From positions 1 through 64,000 of the forward strand of contig NZ_BMVG01000003.1 of the NCBI RefSeq assembly GCF_014650595.1: 64,000 nucleotides of DNA, in the 5' to 3' direction. This DNA comes from Streptomyces alanosinicus (lineage in GTDB: Bacteria > Actinomycetota > Actinomycetes > Streptomycetales > Streptomycetaceae). This document shows positions 44,913-54,503 of the stretch, one piece after another. A program made the position numbers and the translations under genes. Position 1 is the first letter of the stretch. Every line of letters begins with the position of its first letter. The notes under the pieces were generated by a model, which had not been told where the DNA came from, made no database searches, and was given only the letters and a program-made list of their open reading frames with translations.

Positions 44913-45098
44913 GCGACCGCGTGATACGTCGGGGGCGTTGTCAGTGGGACGGTCCGCCATGGAGCCATGAGCGTCAGCCCTGGCTCCATGAGTGGACCGA
45001 CCCGGATCGCCACCCCCGCCGGCGTGGCCCGCGACACCCGCTCACCTGCGCCGATGAGGCACCGTCACTTTCCCGCGACCTGATCCGCCGGACAGGCC

Positions 45099-45839
45099 CT
45101 AGCCGCGCTTGTCACGCCGTCCACTGTGCGGCCGGCCGCGCTGGACGACCGCCGTGCGGCGGATCGTGTGGGCGCCGGCGCCGACCACCAGCAACAGCCC
45201 GATCCCGCACGGCAGTACGCTCTTTCCGACCCCCAGCTGCCCCTTCGTCCCGGCCATCGGGAGGACCACATGTGCCGGGTCGTAGACCACCGGCACCTGG
45301 CCGTCGACCAGGGGCGTCAGGCGCTTGCAGGTGCCGCTCGACGCCTCCAGCCGCCGCGTGTCGCCGCCCGGCAGGATGACCGTGCAGGTGTACGCCTCGC
45401 CGCCGCCGCGCGTGCGCGAGGTGCTCTGGTCGACGACGGTCGCCGTGCCCTCCTTGCCCCAGGTGTCGAGGTAGACCCGGGGAGTGGCATAGCCCGCGCC
45501 GACGACGAGTATCGCGTAGCCGAGCCCGGCGAGGATGCCGGCGGCCTTGTGTCCCGGCGCGCGCGGCATCCGCCGCCGGAGCCAGAAGACATACAGGACG
45601 GTGAACGCGACCCAGGTGGCGACGGCGGGCCAGCGCCCCACCCGCACCGCGACGAGAGAGCTGGCCGCCACCATGGCGAGGTCGAAGCCGAGCAGCTGCG
45701 ACCATCGCCGTACGACGTGCCGCAGCGGCGGCTCCCGCTCCGACCGGGCGGGCCAGCGCAGTTCCTTGCCCAGGCGGCGGAACAGTTCCTCTTCCGAGGG
45801 GTCCGGGTCCTTCGGGCGGCCCGGGCCCTTGCCGCTCAT
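45099..45839 (-). CDS. Membrane protein with DUF3592-like domain
   Basis: 246 residues from ATG 45839 (MSGKGPGRPKDPDPSEEELF). Two helices near 55-90 and one at ~105-120 precede an extracytoplasmic beta-rich segment (EGTATVVDQSTSRTR ... VPVVYDPAHVVLP) resembling DUF3592, then a C-terminal helix (~205-222). The N-terminal region is acidic and cytoplasmic. An ATG seven codons upstream is possible. No function is known for the family. Confidence 0.6.
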   Translation of the reverse strand: MSGKGPGRPKDPDPSEEELFRRLGKELRWPARSEREPPLRHVVRRWSQLLGFDLAMVAASSLVAVRVGRWPAVATWVAFTVLYVFWLRRRMPRAPGHKAAGILAGLGYAILVVGAGYATPRVYLDTWGKEGTATVVDQSTSRTRGGGEAYTCTVILPGGDTRRLEASSGTCKRLTPLVDGQVPVVYDPAHVVLPMAGTKGQLGVGKSVLPCGIGLLLVVGAGAHTIRRTAVVQRGRPHSGRRDKRG

Positions 45840-45926
45840 ATATCGCTCACGGCAGGGCACCCTAACAGCGCCCCGCCGCCCGCCCCCGAGGCGCCGCCCG
45901 CTCGGTACCGCGCCGCTGACCGGCGG

Positions 45927-46511
45927 TCACCTGGCCTGTTCCTCCTCCGGGATGCCCGCCAGCGCCCGCACCGCCGCCCTGGCCAGTACCGGATGGGCGA
46001 GGGCCTCCTTCAGGACACGGCGGGCACGGGGGTCGGCGAGGGCGCCCAGACCCTCGACACACGAGAGGGCGACCCGGTGGTAGGGGTCGTGCGGGCGCAG
46101 CCGCCGCTCCAGTGTGGTGATGAGCGCGGGGACGGACTCGGGAGCGCGCAGTTCCACCAGGAGCCGTACGGGGTGCAGGGCGTAGGCCACCCGCAGCTCG
46201 TTCGTCGCCAGCGCTGCCGCCGCCCTGGCCGTGCGCGGGTCGCCGAGCCGGGCGAGGGCATAGGCGGCGGAGGCGCAGCGCGGTGGGTCGCGGTGGTTGA
46301 GGAGCAGCACCAGGGACTCGAAGGCCCGCCGGTCGCGGGCGACACCGAGCCGGAACGCGACCAGCTCCCTGGCCCACAGCGGCTGTCCGGGCGCGGTGAG
46401 CACCTCCGCGAGTTCGTCGTGGTCCTCGGTCGCCAGCAGCCGGTCGAACGCTGCCGGGCCGCGCGACTCCTGCCGTAAGCGCTCCGTGAGCGATCGCAAC
46501 TCTTCGTCCAC
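45927..46511 (-). CDS. HEAT-repeat protein
   Basis: 194 residues made of helical pairs: repeated patterns such as PPRCASAAYALARLGDPRTA and DPYHRVALSCVEGLGALADP are PBS-lyase/HEAT-type repeats. There is no catalytic domain, so it is probably a binding scaffold. It is divergent from the ethylmalonyl-CoA genes; the intervening 46512-46932 contains no recognisable gene and presumably carries promoters for both directions. Confidence 0.75.
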   Translation of the reverse strand: MDEELRSLTERLRQESRGPAAFDRLLATEDHDELAEVLTAPGQPLWARELVAFRLGVARDRRAFESLVLLLNHRDPPRCASAAYALARLGDPRTARAAAALATNELRVAYALHPVRLLVELRAPESVPALITTLERRLRPHDPYHRVALSCVEGLGALADPRARRVLKEALAHPVLARAAVRALAGIPEEEQAR

Positions 46512-46932
46512 GAAGTCCAGCGTAGGCGGGTCGTGGGGGCGGCGGGAGCTACATCACAAAGTCCGGTGCGACTCAGGTCTGGCGCGCTCGTTACTCGCCG
46601 GTTAAGCTCAGACGAGCGAGTTACCCACTCGCACTTCCACCGGCGGCGGTTTGGTGACGCAGTCGTCGTCGGGGACACCTCCCACCCTCTCGGGGCGATG
46701 GGAGACTCGGTCGGTTCGGTACGACGTGTACCGCAGTACGACCCGGCTCCGGGACAGGGCCGGTCGGAATCCCTGCCGTTCGCGGGCGTGTGCACGCCCG
46801 CGGCACCGGCAGCAGCACCGGGCGTGTGCGCTCGCAGCCCGGCAACACCCGCACTCCTTCCCCGCACCGTGGTGCGCCGCCCGGCGCACCCGGCGCGCTC
46901 CTCGTCGTCACCCTCATTCCTGGAGTCCCGCG

Positions 46933-48747
46933 ATGGCCACTCCCCTGTCCCCCCAGTCCGGCACCCCGCTGTCCGCCTTCACGACGATCGCCGTCGTCGG
47001 CCTCGGCACCATGGGCACCGGCATCACCGAGGTCCTCGCGAAGGCCGGTCGCGAGGTGATCGGCATCGACGTCAGCGAGGCCCAGGCCGCGCGCGCCCTC
47101 GCCGCTCTGGAGTCCTCCACCGCCCGCTGTGTGGAGCGCGGCCGGCTCACCGAGTCCGAGCGTGCCGAGGCACTGGCCCGTGTCCGCACCACGACCGACC
47201 TGACCGCGGCCGCCGACGCCGACCTCGTCATCGAGGTGGCCCCGGAGTCGTACGAGACCAAGCACCAGATCTTCCGCGAGCTGGACGGCATCGTCCGCCC
47301 CGACACGATCCTCGCGACCGGCACCAACGCCCTGTCCGTCACCCGGCTCGCGGCCGACTCGGCCCGCCCCGAGCGGGTGCTCGGCCTGCACTTCTTCAAC
47401 CCGGCGCCGGCGATGAAGCTGGTCGAGGTGGTCTCCTCGGTGCTGACCGCGCCGCAGGCCGTCGCCGCGGTCACGGACCTCGCGATCGAGCTGGGCAAGG
47501 AGCCGGTCGCGGTCGGCGACCGCCCCGGCTTCGTCGCCGACGGCCTGCTGTTCGGCTATCTCAACCAGGCCGCGGCGATGTACGAGGCCCGCTATGCCTC
47601 CCGCGAGGACATCGACGCGGCCATGCGGCTCGGCTGCGGTCTGCCGATGGGCCCGCTCGCACTGCTGGACCTGATCGGCGTCGACACCGCGCGGACGGTC
47701 CTGGAGGCCATGTACGCCGAGTCCCGCGACCGGCTGCACGCCCCCGCCCCGATCCTGAAGCAGCTCAGCGAGGCGGGCCTGACCGGCCGCAAGTCCGGGC
47801 GCGGCTTCTACAGCTACGCGGCGCCGGGCAGCGCCACGGTCGTGCCGGACGCGCTGACCCCGGCGGAGGGGGACACCAAGGCCGCCGGCCGCACCGTCCG
47901 CTCGGTGGGCGTCGCCGGCTCCGGCACCATGGCCTCGGGCATCGCCGAGGTGTTCGCCAAGGCGGGCTACGACGTCGTCCTGGCCGCCCGCAGCGAGGAG
48001 AAGGCGCAGACCGCCAAGGCCCGTATCGGCAAGTCCCTTTCGCGCTCTGTCGACAAGGGCCGGCTGACCGCCGAGGCCGCCGCGCAGATCCTGGACCGGA
48101 TCGCCCCGGCCGGGTCCTACGACGCCTTCGCCGAGGTCGACCTGGCCGTCGAGGCGATCGCCGAGGACCTGGAGATCAAGCGGCAGCTGTTCGCCACACT
48201 GGACAAGGTCTGCAAGCCGGGCGCGGTCCTCGCGACGACCACCTCCTCGCTGCCCGTCGTCGCCTGCGCCCGCGCCACCTCACGTCCGCAGGACGTCATC
48301 GGCATGCACTTCTTCAACCCGGCGCCGGCGATGAAGCTGGTCGAGGTCGTGCGGACCGTGCTGACGGCCGACGATGTCCACGCGACGGTCCGCGAGGTCT
48401 GCGCGAAGATCAAGAAGCACGCGGTGGACTGCGGCGACCGGGCCGGCTTCATCGTGAACGCACTGCTGTTCCCGTACCTGAACAACGCCATCAAGATGGT
48501 CGAGGAACACTATGCGTCCCTGGACGACATCGACGCGGCGATGAAGCTCGGCGGCGGCTATCCGATGGGCCCCTTCGAGCTGCTGGACGTGGTCGGTCTG
48601 GATGTCTCGCTGGCCATCGAGAAGGTCCTGCACCGCGAGTTCCGCGACCCCGGCCTGGCCCCGGCCCCGCTCCTTGAGCACCTGGTGGCCGCGGGCTGCC
48701 TCGGCCGCAAGACCGGCCGCGGCTTCCGCGAGTATGCCCGCCGCTGA
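46933..48747 (+). CDS. Double-domain 3-hydroxyacyl-CoA dehydrogenase
   Basis: 604 residues formed by two tandem copies of a ~290-residue 3-hydroxybutyryl-CoA dehydrogenase. Each copy has a nucleotide loop (VVGLGTMGTGI; VAGSGTMASGI) and the HFFNPAPAMKLVEVV active-site segment. ATG 46933 starts after GGAGTCCCGCG. It likely reduces acetoacetyl-CoA to 3-hydroxybutyryl-CoA (or the reverse), feeding crotonyl-CoA into the ccr pathway just downstream. The second GxGxxG is imperfect (GSGTMA), so the domains may differ in activity. A 41-base stretch is identical between the two halves. Confidence 0.9.
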   Translation: MATPLSPQSGTPLSAFTTIAVVGLGTMGTGITEVLAKAGREVIGIDVSEAQAARALAALESSTARCVERGRLTESERAEALARVRTTTDLTAAADADLVIEVAPESYETKHQIFRELDGIVRPDTILATGTNALSVTRLAADSARPERVLGLHFFNPAPAMKLVEVVSSVLTAPQAVAAVTDLAIELGKEPVAVGDRPGFVADGLLFGYLNQAAAMYEARYASREDIDAAMRLGCGLPMGPLALLDLIGVDTARTVLEAMYAESRDRLHAPAPILKQLSEAGLTGRKSGRGFYSYAAPGSATVVPDALTPAEGDTKAAGRTVRSVGVAGSGTMASGIAEVFAKAGYDVVLAARSEEKAQTAKARIGKSLSRSVDKGRLTAEAAAQILDRIAPAGSYDAFAEVDLAVEAIAEDLEIKRQLFATLDKVCKPGAVLATTTSSLPVVACARATSRPQDVIGMHFFNPAPAMKLVEVVRTVLTADDVHATVREVCAKIKKHAVDCGDRAGFIVNALLFPYLNNAIKMVEEHYASLDDIDAAMKLGGGYPMGPFELLDVVGLDVSLAIEKVLHREFRDPGLAPAPLLEHLVAAGCLGRKTGRGFREYARR

Positions 48748-48907
48748 CGGCGTCGGCGACTGGTCCCACGCGGAGGCGGACTGGGGCGGGCTGCTCGATC
48801 CGGGCGGTCTCGCGCCGCCCGGCCGGCCGGGCTCTCCCCCGCCCCCACCGGGCGGGGGAAACGGCACACCTGCGCATCGAGCTGCGCACATGCAGTACGT
48901 TCAGGTC

Positions 48908-49729
48908 ATGTCCCAGCCCGCCAAGTCCTCACGTACACCAGCTACGCCCGACGCGCCGGAAAGTGCCGCAGGCAGTCGCGCCGCCGCCCAGCGGCTCAAG
49001 ATGCGCCGAGAACTGGCGACCGCAGCCATGGAGCTGTTCGCGACCAAGGGGTACGAGGCGACCACCGTCGACGAGATCGCGGCCGCCGCCGGAGTCGCCC
49101 GTCGCACCTTTTTCCGCCACTTCCGCTCCAAGGAAGAGGCGATCTTCCCCGACCACGACGACACGCTGATCCGCGCCGAGGCGGTCCTCAACGCCGCCCC
49201 CGCGCACGAGCACCCGCTCGACACCGTGTGCCGCGGCATCAAGGAAGTCATGAGGATGTACGCGGCCGCGCCGGAGGTCTCGGTCGCCCGCTACAAGCTG
49301 ACCCGCGAGGTGCCCACCCTGCGGGAGGCCGAGATCGCCTCGGTGGCCCGCTACGAACGCCTCTTCACCCGCTATCTCCTCGGCCACTTCGACGAGCACG
49401 CGCACGCCGACGACGCCAACGACGACCCGCTGCTGGCCGAGGTGGCCGCCTCCGCCGTCGTCACGGCCCACAACCACGTCCTGCGGCGCTGGCTGCGGGC
49501 GGGCGGCCAGGGCGATGTCGAGACGCAGCTGGACCACGCCTTCGCGATCGTGCGCAAGACCTTCGGCACGGGTATCGGGGCCGGGCGGGGTCCGGCACCC
49601 CGGTCCGCCGCCGGCACCGCCCCGGCGACGGTGTCCGCGCACGGCGAGGTGCTCGTCACGGTCGCCCGCACCGACGCTCCGCTGGACGAGGTCATGCGGA
49701 CCATCGAGGAGGCACTGAAGGAGCGCTGA
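48908..49729 (+). CDS. TetR-family regulator of the ethylmalonyl-CoA genes (probable)
   Basis: 273 residues from ATG 48908; an in-frame ATG at 48890 is an alternative. The TetR HTH is at ~35-85 (ATAAMELFATKGYEATTVDE, then AGVARRTFFRHFRSKEEA). The C-terminal ~60 residues are an Ala/Pro-rich linker plus a short helix, longer than typical. It lies between two ethylmalonyl-CoA pathway genes on the same strand, and a dyad overlaps the ccr promoter downstream, so ccr operon control is likely but inferred. Confidence 0.85.
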   Translation: MSQPAKSSRTPATPDAPESAAGSRAAAQRLKMRRELATAAMELFATKGYEATTVDEIAAAAGVARRTFFRHFRSKEEAIFPDHDDTLIRAEAVLNAAPAHEHPLDTVCRGIKEVMRMYAAAPEVSVARYKLTREVPTLREAEIASVARYERLFTRYLLGHFDEHAHADDANDDPLLAEVAASAVVTAHNHVLRRWLRAGGQGDVETQLDHAFAIVRKTFGTGIGAGRGPAPRSAAGTAPATVSAHGEVLVTVARTDAPLDEVMRTIEEALKER

Positions 49730-49751
49730 GACCCGCTCCCCCTGTGTGACG

Positions 49752-49778
49752 ACGGCCACCCGCCCGGGTGGCCGTTTT
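49752..49778 (+). terminator. Rho-independent terminator after the TetR gene
   Basis: ACGGCCACCC and GGGTGGCCGT form a 10-bp stem followed by TTTG, an unusually classical terminator for this genome. Confidence 0.7.
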
Positions 49779-49873
49779 GCCATGTCAGGGCCCGTTTTCC
49801 AGCAGATTTCAAGCCCCATTCGATCGATCATCGCTCATTTGTTACGTAAAGATTTCACCTGAGCTCAAGTCAT

Positions 49874-49915
49874 GGCACTCAGTGCCTTGCCACCTGACAC
49901 GCGGTGTCATACGTT
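49874..49915 (+). promoter_or_regulatory. ccr promoter with overlapping palindromic operator
   Basis: TTGCCA (49887-49892), a 17-base spacer and TACGTT (49910-49915) form a good promoter. The spacer contains the perfect dyad TGACAC GCG GTGTCA (49895-49909), placed for a repressor to block RNA polymerase. A second dyad, GGCACT C AGTGCC (49874-49886), lies directly upstream of the -35. The TetR protein encoded just before is the obvious candidate. A ~235-base leader follows, with a GCACCCC/GGGGTGC hairpin ending about 10 bases before the ccr ribosome binding site. Confidence 0.55.
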
Positions 49916-50155
49916 GATGTTGTCCGGGCGGCCGGCGGACAGAGACCGATCGTTCGCCGGCTGTCCCCGAGGGCCCACGGCCCGCGCGCCCGGACGCCTG
50001 CGTCACAGGCAACCTCCCGCGCCACAAAGCGCTGCCGAAGCACCACCGAGCCGAACCGACGGCACCCTCGAAACCCTCAGCAGCACGCACCGCAGCACCG
50101 ACGAACCCTCAAGGCACCCCCTCCCTCAGGGGTGCTCACCGCCGGAGGCAACACC

Positions 50156-51499
50156 GTGACCGTGAAGGACATCCTGGACGCGATCCAGTCGCCGGACTCG
50201 ACGCCGGCCGACTTCGCCGCTCTGCCGCTCCCCGAGTCGTACCGCGCGATCACCGTGCACAAGGACGAGACGGAGATGTTCGCGGACCTTCAGACCCGCG
50301 ACAAGGACCCGCGCAAGTCGATCCACCTCGATGAGGTGCCCGTGCCCGAACTCGGCCCGGGCGAGGCCCTGGTGGCCGTCATGGCCTCCTCGGTCAACTA
50401 CAACTCGGTGTGGACCTCGATCTTCGAGCCGCTGCCGACCTTCGGCTTCCTGGAGCGCTACGGCAAGGTCAGCGAGCTCACCAAGCGGCACGACCTGCCG
50501 TACCACATCATCGGCTCCGACCTCGCGGGCGTCGTCCTGCGCACCGGTCCCGGCGTCAACGCCTGGAAGCCCGGCGACGAGGTCGTCGCCCACTGTCTGT
50601 CCGTCGAGCTGGAGTCCTCCGACGGCCACAACGACACGATGCTCGACCCCGAGCAGCGCATCTGGGGCTTCGAGACCAACTTCGGCGGCCTCGCCGAGGT
50701 CGCGCTCGTCAAGTCCAACCAGCTGATGCCGAAGCCGGCCCACCTCAGCTGGGAGGAGGCCGCCGCCCCGGGCCTGGTGAACTCCACCGCCTACCGCCAG
50801 CTGGTCTCCCGCAACGGCGCCCAGATGAAGCAGGGCGACAACGTCCTGATCTGGGGCGCGAGCGGCGGACTCGGCTCCTACGCCACCCAGTTCGCCCTCG
50901 CCGGCGGCGCCACCCCCATCTGTGTCGTCTCCTCGCCCCAGAAGGCCGAGATCGCGCGGAAGATGGGCGCCGAGCTGATCATCGACCGCAACGCCGAGGG
51001 CTACCGGTTCTGGAAGGACGAGCACACCCAGGACACCAAGGAGTGGAAGCGCTTCGGCAAGCGCATCCGCGAGCTCACCGGCGGCGAGGACGTCGACATC
51101 GTCTTCGAGCACCCCGGCCGTGAGACCTTCGGCGCCTCGGTCTACGTCACCCGCAAGGGCGGCACCATCGTCACCTGCGCGTCGACCTCGGGGTACAACC
51201 ACGAGTACGACAACCGCTACCTGTGGATGTCGCTGAAGCGCATCATCGGCTCGCACTTCGCCAACTACCGCGAGGCCTGGGAGGCCAACCGCCTCATCGC
51301 CAAGGGCAAGATCCACCCGACGCTCTCCAAGGTGTACTCCCTGGAGGAGACCGGCCAGGCGGCGTACGACGTCCACCGCAATCTGCACCAGGGCAAGGTC
51401 GGCGTGCTCTGCCTCGCGCCCGAGGAAGGCCTCGGTGTGCGCGACGAGGAGATGCGGGCCAAGCACCTCGACGCCATCAACCGTTTCCGCAACGTCTGA
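50156..51499 (+). CDS. ccr: Crotonyl-CoA carboxylase/reductase
   Basis: 447 residues. GTG 50156 follows GGAGG. It is full-length Ccr: NADPH loop (IWGASGGLGSYATQFAL), SSVNYNSVWTSIFEP and the conserved C-terminal VHRNLHQGKVGVLCLAPEEG. It performs reductive carboxylation of crotonyl-CoA to ethylmalonyl-CoA, the key step of the ethylmalonyl-CoA pathway and a source of extender units for polyketides. It heads a tight five-gene operon through 56239 and has its own promoter/operator region. Confidence 0.96.
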   Translation: MTVKDILDAIQSPDSTPADFAALPLPESYRAITVHKDETEMFADLQTRDKDPRKSIHLDEVPVPELGPGEALVAVMASSVNYNSVWTSIFEPLPTFGFLERYGKVSELTKRHDLPYHIIGSDLAGVVLRTGPGVNAWKPGDEVVAHCLSVELESSDGHNDTMLDPEQRIWGFETNFGGLAEVALVKSNQLMPKPAHLSWEEAAAPGLVNSTAYRQLVSRNGAQMKQGDNVLIWGASGGLGSYATQFALAGGATPICVVSSPQKAEIARKMGAELIIDRNAEGYRFWKDEHTQDTKEWKRFGKRIRELTGGEDVDIVFEHPGRETFGASVYVTRKGGTIVTCASTSGYNHEYDNRYLWMSLKRIIGSHFANYREAWEANRLIAKGKIHPTLSKVYSLEETGQAAYDVHRNLHQGKVGVLCLAPEEGLGVRDEEMRAKHLDAINRFRNV

Positions 51500-51508
51500 G
51501 AGCCATAG

Positions 51509-53536
51509 ATGACAGAGCGTCAGAAGGACCGTCCGTGGCTCATGCGGACGTACGCGGGCCACTCGACGGCCGAGGCGTCCAACGAGCTGTACCGGCGCAA
51601 CCTCGCCAAGGGCCAGACGGGTCTGTCGGTGGCGTTCGACCTCCCGACGCAGACCGGCTACGACCCCGACCACATCCTCGCCCGCGGCGAGGTCGGCCGG
51701 GTCGGCGTGCCCGTCGCGCACCTCGGTGACATGCGCCGGCTGTTCCAGGACATCCCCCTGGAGCAGATGAACACCTCGATGACGATCAACGCCACCGCCA
51801 TGTGGCTGCTGGCGCTCTACCAGGTCGTCGCCGAGGAGCAGGGCGCGGACATCACCCAGCTCCAGGGCACGACCCAGAACGACATCGTCAAGGAGTACCT
51901 GTCCCGGGGCACCCATGTGTTTCCGCCGGGGCCCTCGCTCCGGCTGACGACGGACATGATCGCGTACACGGTCTCCCACATCTCGAAGTGGAACCCGATC
52001 AACATCTGCAGCTACCACCTGCAGGAGGCCGGGGCCACGCCGGTGCAGGAGATCGCGTACGCGATGTCCACCGCGATCGCCGTGCTCGACGCCGTGCGCG
52101 ACTCCGGCCAGGTGCCGCAGGAGCGCATGGGCGATGTCGTCGCCCGTATCTCCTTCTTCGTGAACGCGGGCGTCCGCTTCATCGAGGAGATGTGCAAGAT
52201 GCGGGCGTTCGGCCGCATCTGGGACCGGATCACGCGCGAGCGGTACGGCATCGAGAACCCCAAGCAGCGCCGGTTCCGCTACGGCGTCCAGGTCAACTCG
52301 CTGGGCCTGACCGAGGCGCAGCCGGAGAACAACGTCCAGCGGATCGTGCTGGAGATGCTCGCCGTGACGCTGTCGAAGGACGCACGCGCGCGTGCCGTAC
52401 AGCTGCCGGCCTGGAACGAGGCGCTCGGTCTGCCCCGCCCGTGGGACCAGCAGTGGAGCCTGCGCATCCAGCAGGTGCTCGCCTACGAGAGCGATCTGCT
52501 GGAGTACGAGGACATCTTCGAAGGCTCGAAGGTGATCGAGGCGAAGGTGGACCAGCTGGTCACCGACGCTCTCGCGGAGATCGGCCGGATCCAGGAGATG
52601 GGCGGCGCGATGGCCGCCGTGGAGTCCGGCTATCTGAAGTCGCAGCTGGTCTCCTCGCACGCCGAGCGCCGGGCCCGGATCGAGTCCGGCCAGGAGAAGA
52701 TCATCGGCGTCAACGCCTTCGAGGGCACCGAGCCCAACCCGCTCACGGCCGACCTGGACACCGCGATCATGACGGTCGACCCGGCCGTCGAGGCCCGTGT
52801 CACCGCCTCGCTGCGGCACTGGCGCGACTCGCGGTACCAGCCGCCCTTCAACCACCCGCGCCCGTGCAAGGCGCTGGAGCGGCTGAAGGAGGCCGCGAAG
52901 GGCACGGACAACCTGATGGAGGCCACGCTGGAGTGCGCCCGCGCCGGGGTCACCACCGGGGAGTGGGCGGCCGCCCTGCGCGAGGTGTTCGGCGAGTACC
53001 GGGCGCCCACCGGGGTGTCCTCCGCGCCGGTGGCGGTCACCGCCGAGCCGGGCTCCCCGCTCGCCGAGGTCCGCGCCAAGGTCGACGCCACCGCCGGCGA
53101 CCTGGGCGTCGGCAAACTGCGCTTCCTGGTCGGCAAGCCGGGCCTGGACGGGCACTCCAACGGCGCCGAGCAGATCGCCGTACGCGCCCGCGACGCCGGC
53201 TTCGAGGTGGTCTACCAGGGCATCCGGCTCACCCCGGAGCAGATCGTGGACGCGGCGCTCGCCGAGGACGTGCACGCCGTGGGCCTGTCGATCCTGTCCG
53301 GCTCGCACGCCCAGTTGGTCCCGGACGTGCTCCAGCGGCTGCGTGTGGCCGGTGCCACAGATATACCGGTGATCGCCGGTGGCATCATCCCCCATGGTGA
53401 CGCCGAGCAGCTCAGGGCCGCCGGAGTGGCCGCCGTCTTCACCCCGAAGGACTTCGACATCACCGGAATCATCGGCGCCATCGTCGACGAGATCCGGAAA
53501 GCGAACAAGCTCGACCCCCTGGAGGTCCCCGCATGA
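51509..53536 (+). CDS. ecm: Ethylmalonyl-CoA mutase (B12-dependent)
   Basis: 675 residues starting 10 bases after ccr. The N-terminal barrel has the mutase signature (SVAFDLPTQTGYDPDH, MNTSMTINATAMWLLALYQV), and the C-terminal B12 domain has the DGHSNG cobalamin-histidine motif, GLSILSGSH and AGGIIPHGD. It isomerises ethylmalonyl-CoA to methylsuccinyl-CoA. Location after ccr distinguishes it from methylmalonyl-CoA mutase and from isobutyryl-CoA mutase. The gene overlaps the lyase gene by four bases. Confidence 0.94.
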   Translation: MTERQKDRPWLMRTYAGHSTAEASNELYRRNLAKGQTGLSVAFDLPTQTGYDPDHILARGEVGRVGVPVAHLGDMRRLFQDIPLEQMNTSMTINATAMWLLALYQVVAEEQGADITQLQGTTQNDIVKEYLSRGTHVFPPGPSLRLTTDMIAYTVSHISKWNPINICSYHLQEAGATPVQEIAYAMSTAIAVLDAVRDSGQVPQERMGDVVARISFFVNAGVRFIEEMCKMRAFGRIWDRITRERYGIENPKQRRFRYGVQVNSLGLTEAQPENNVQRIVLEMLAVTLSKDARARAVQLPAWNEALGLPRPWDQQWSLRIQQVLAYESDLLEYEDIFEGSKVIEAKVDQLVTDALAEIGRIQEMGGAMAAVESGYLKSQLVSSHAERRARIESGQEKIIGVNAFEGTEPNPLTADLDTAIMTVDPAVEARVTASLRHWRDSRYQPPFNHPRPCKALERLKEAAKGTDNLMEATLECARAGVTTGEWAAALREVFGEYRAPTGVSSAPVAVTAEPGSPLAEVRAKVDATAGDLGVGKLRFLVGKPGLDGHSNGAEQIAVRARDAGFEVVYQGIRLTPEQIVDAALAEDVHAVGLSILSGSHAQLVPDVLQRLRVAGATDIPVIAGGIIPHGDAEQLRAAGVAAVFTPKDFDITGIIGAIVDEIRKANKLDPLEVPA

Positions 53537-54498
53537 CCACGCCCGTCAACCGTCTGCGTCCGCGACGCTCCTGCCTCGCGGTCCCCGGGAGCAACCCCCG
53601 CTTCCTGGAGAAGGCGCAGGGCCTCCCCGCCGACCAGGTCTTCCTCGACCTGGAGGACGCGTGCGCGCCGCTCGCCAAGCCCGAGGCGCGGCACACCATC
53701 GTCAAGTTCCTCAACGAGGGCGACTGGACCGGCAAGACGCGTGTGGTGCGCGTCAACGACTGGACGACCGAGTGGACGTACCGCGACGTCGTGACCGTGG
53801 TCGAGGGTGCCGGCCAGAACCTCGACTGCATCATGCTGCCGAAGGTGCAGACGGCCGAGCAGGTCGTCGCCCTGGACCTGCTGCTGACGCAGATCGAGAA
53901 GACCATGGGCTTCGAGGTCGGCAAGATCGGCATCGAGGCGCAGATCGAGAACGCGCAGGGCCTGAACAACGTGAACGCGATCGCGCAGGCCTCCCCGCGC
54001 GTCGAGACCATCATCTTCGGCCCGGCCGACTTCATGGCCTCCATCAACATGAAGTCCCTCGTCGTGGGCGAGCAGCCGCCCGGCTACCCGGCGGACGCCT
54101 ACCACTACATCCTGATGAAGATCCTGATGGCCGCCCGCGCCAACAACCTCCAGGCGATCGACGGCCCCTACCTGCAGATCCGCAACATCGAGGGCTACCG
54201 CGCGGTCGCCCAACGCGCCGCGGCGCTCGGCTTCGACGGCAAGTGGGTGCTGCACCCGGGCCAGGTCGAGGCGTCCAACGAGATCTTCTCGCCCTCCCAG
54301 GAGGACTACGACCACGCCGAGCTGATCCTGGACGCGTACGACTACTACACGTCCGAGGCGGGCGGCAAGAAGGGCTCCGCGATGCTCGGCGACGAGATGA
54401 TCGACGAGGCCAGCCGCAAGATGGCCCTGGTCGTCTCCGGCAAGGGCCGGGCCGCCGGCATGCAGCGCACCAGCAAGTTCGAGATCCCGGAGGCCTGA
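53533..54498 (+). CDS. mcl1: Beta-methylmalyl-CoA / L-malyl-CoA lyase (CitE-like)
   Basis: 321 residues; ATG 53533 overlaps the mutase stop. CitE-superfamily landmarks: RSCLAVPGSNPRFLEKA, DLEDACAPLAK, Mg-binding QIENAQGLNN and GPADFMASI. It cleaves beta-methylmalyl-CoA to glyoxylate and propionyl-CoA, the carbon-splitting step of the ethylmalonyl-CoA pathway; the same enzyme family also handles malyl-CoA. It is one gene upstream of the MaoC hydratase, which supplies its substrate. Confidence 0.9.
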   Translation: MTTPVNRLRPRRSCLAVPGSNPRFLEKAQGLPADQVFLDLEDACAPLAKPEARHTIVKFLNEGDWTGKTRVVRVNDWTTEWTYRDVVTVVEGAGQNLDCIMLPKVQTAEQVVALDLLLTQIEKTMGFEVGKIGIEAQIENAQGLNNVNAIAQASPRVETIIFGPADFMASINMKSLVVGEQPPGYPADAYHYILMKILMAARANNLQAIDGPYLQIRNIEGYRAVAQRAAALGFDGKWVLHPGQVEASNEIFSPSQEDYDHAELILDAYDYYTSEAGGKKGSAMLGDEMIDEASRKMALVVSGKGRAAGMQRTSKFEIPEA

Positions 54499-54503
54499 CG
54501 GTC

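Noticed and set aside
49872..50159. Possible 95-codon leader peptide before ccr
   Set aside because: It lacks a ribosome binding site, spans the promoter and operator, and has arbitrary Pro/Arg/Ser-rich composition.
50126..53395. Long open frame on the minus strand across ccr and ecm
   Set aside because: It is an antisense shadow caused by GC-rich third positions; composition is Val/Gly/Arg/His-rich with no domain, and the plus-strand genes are certain.
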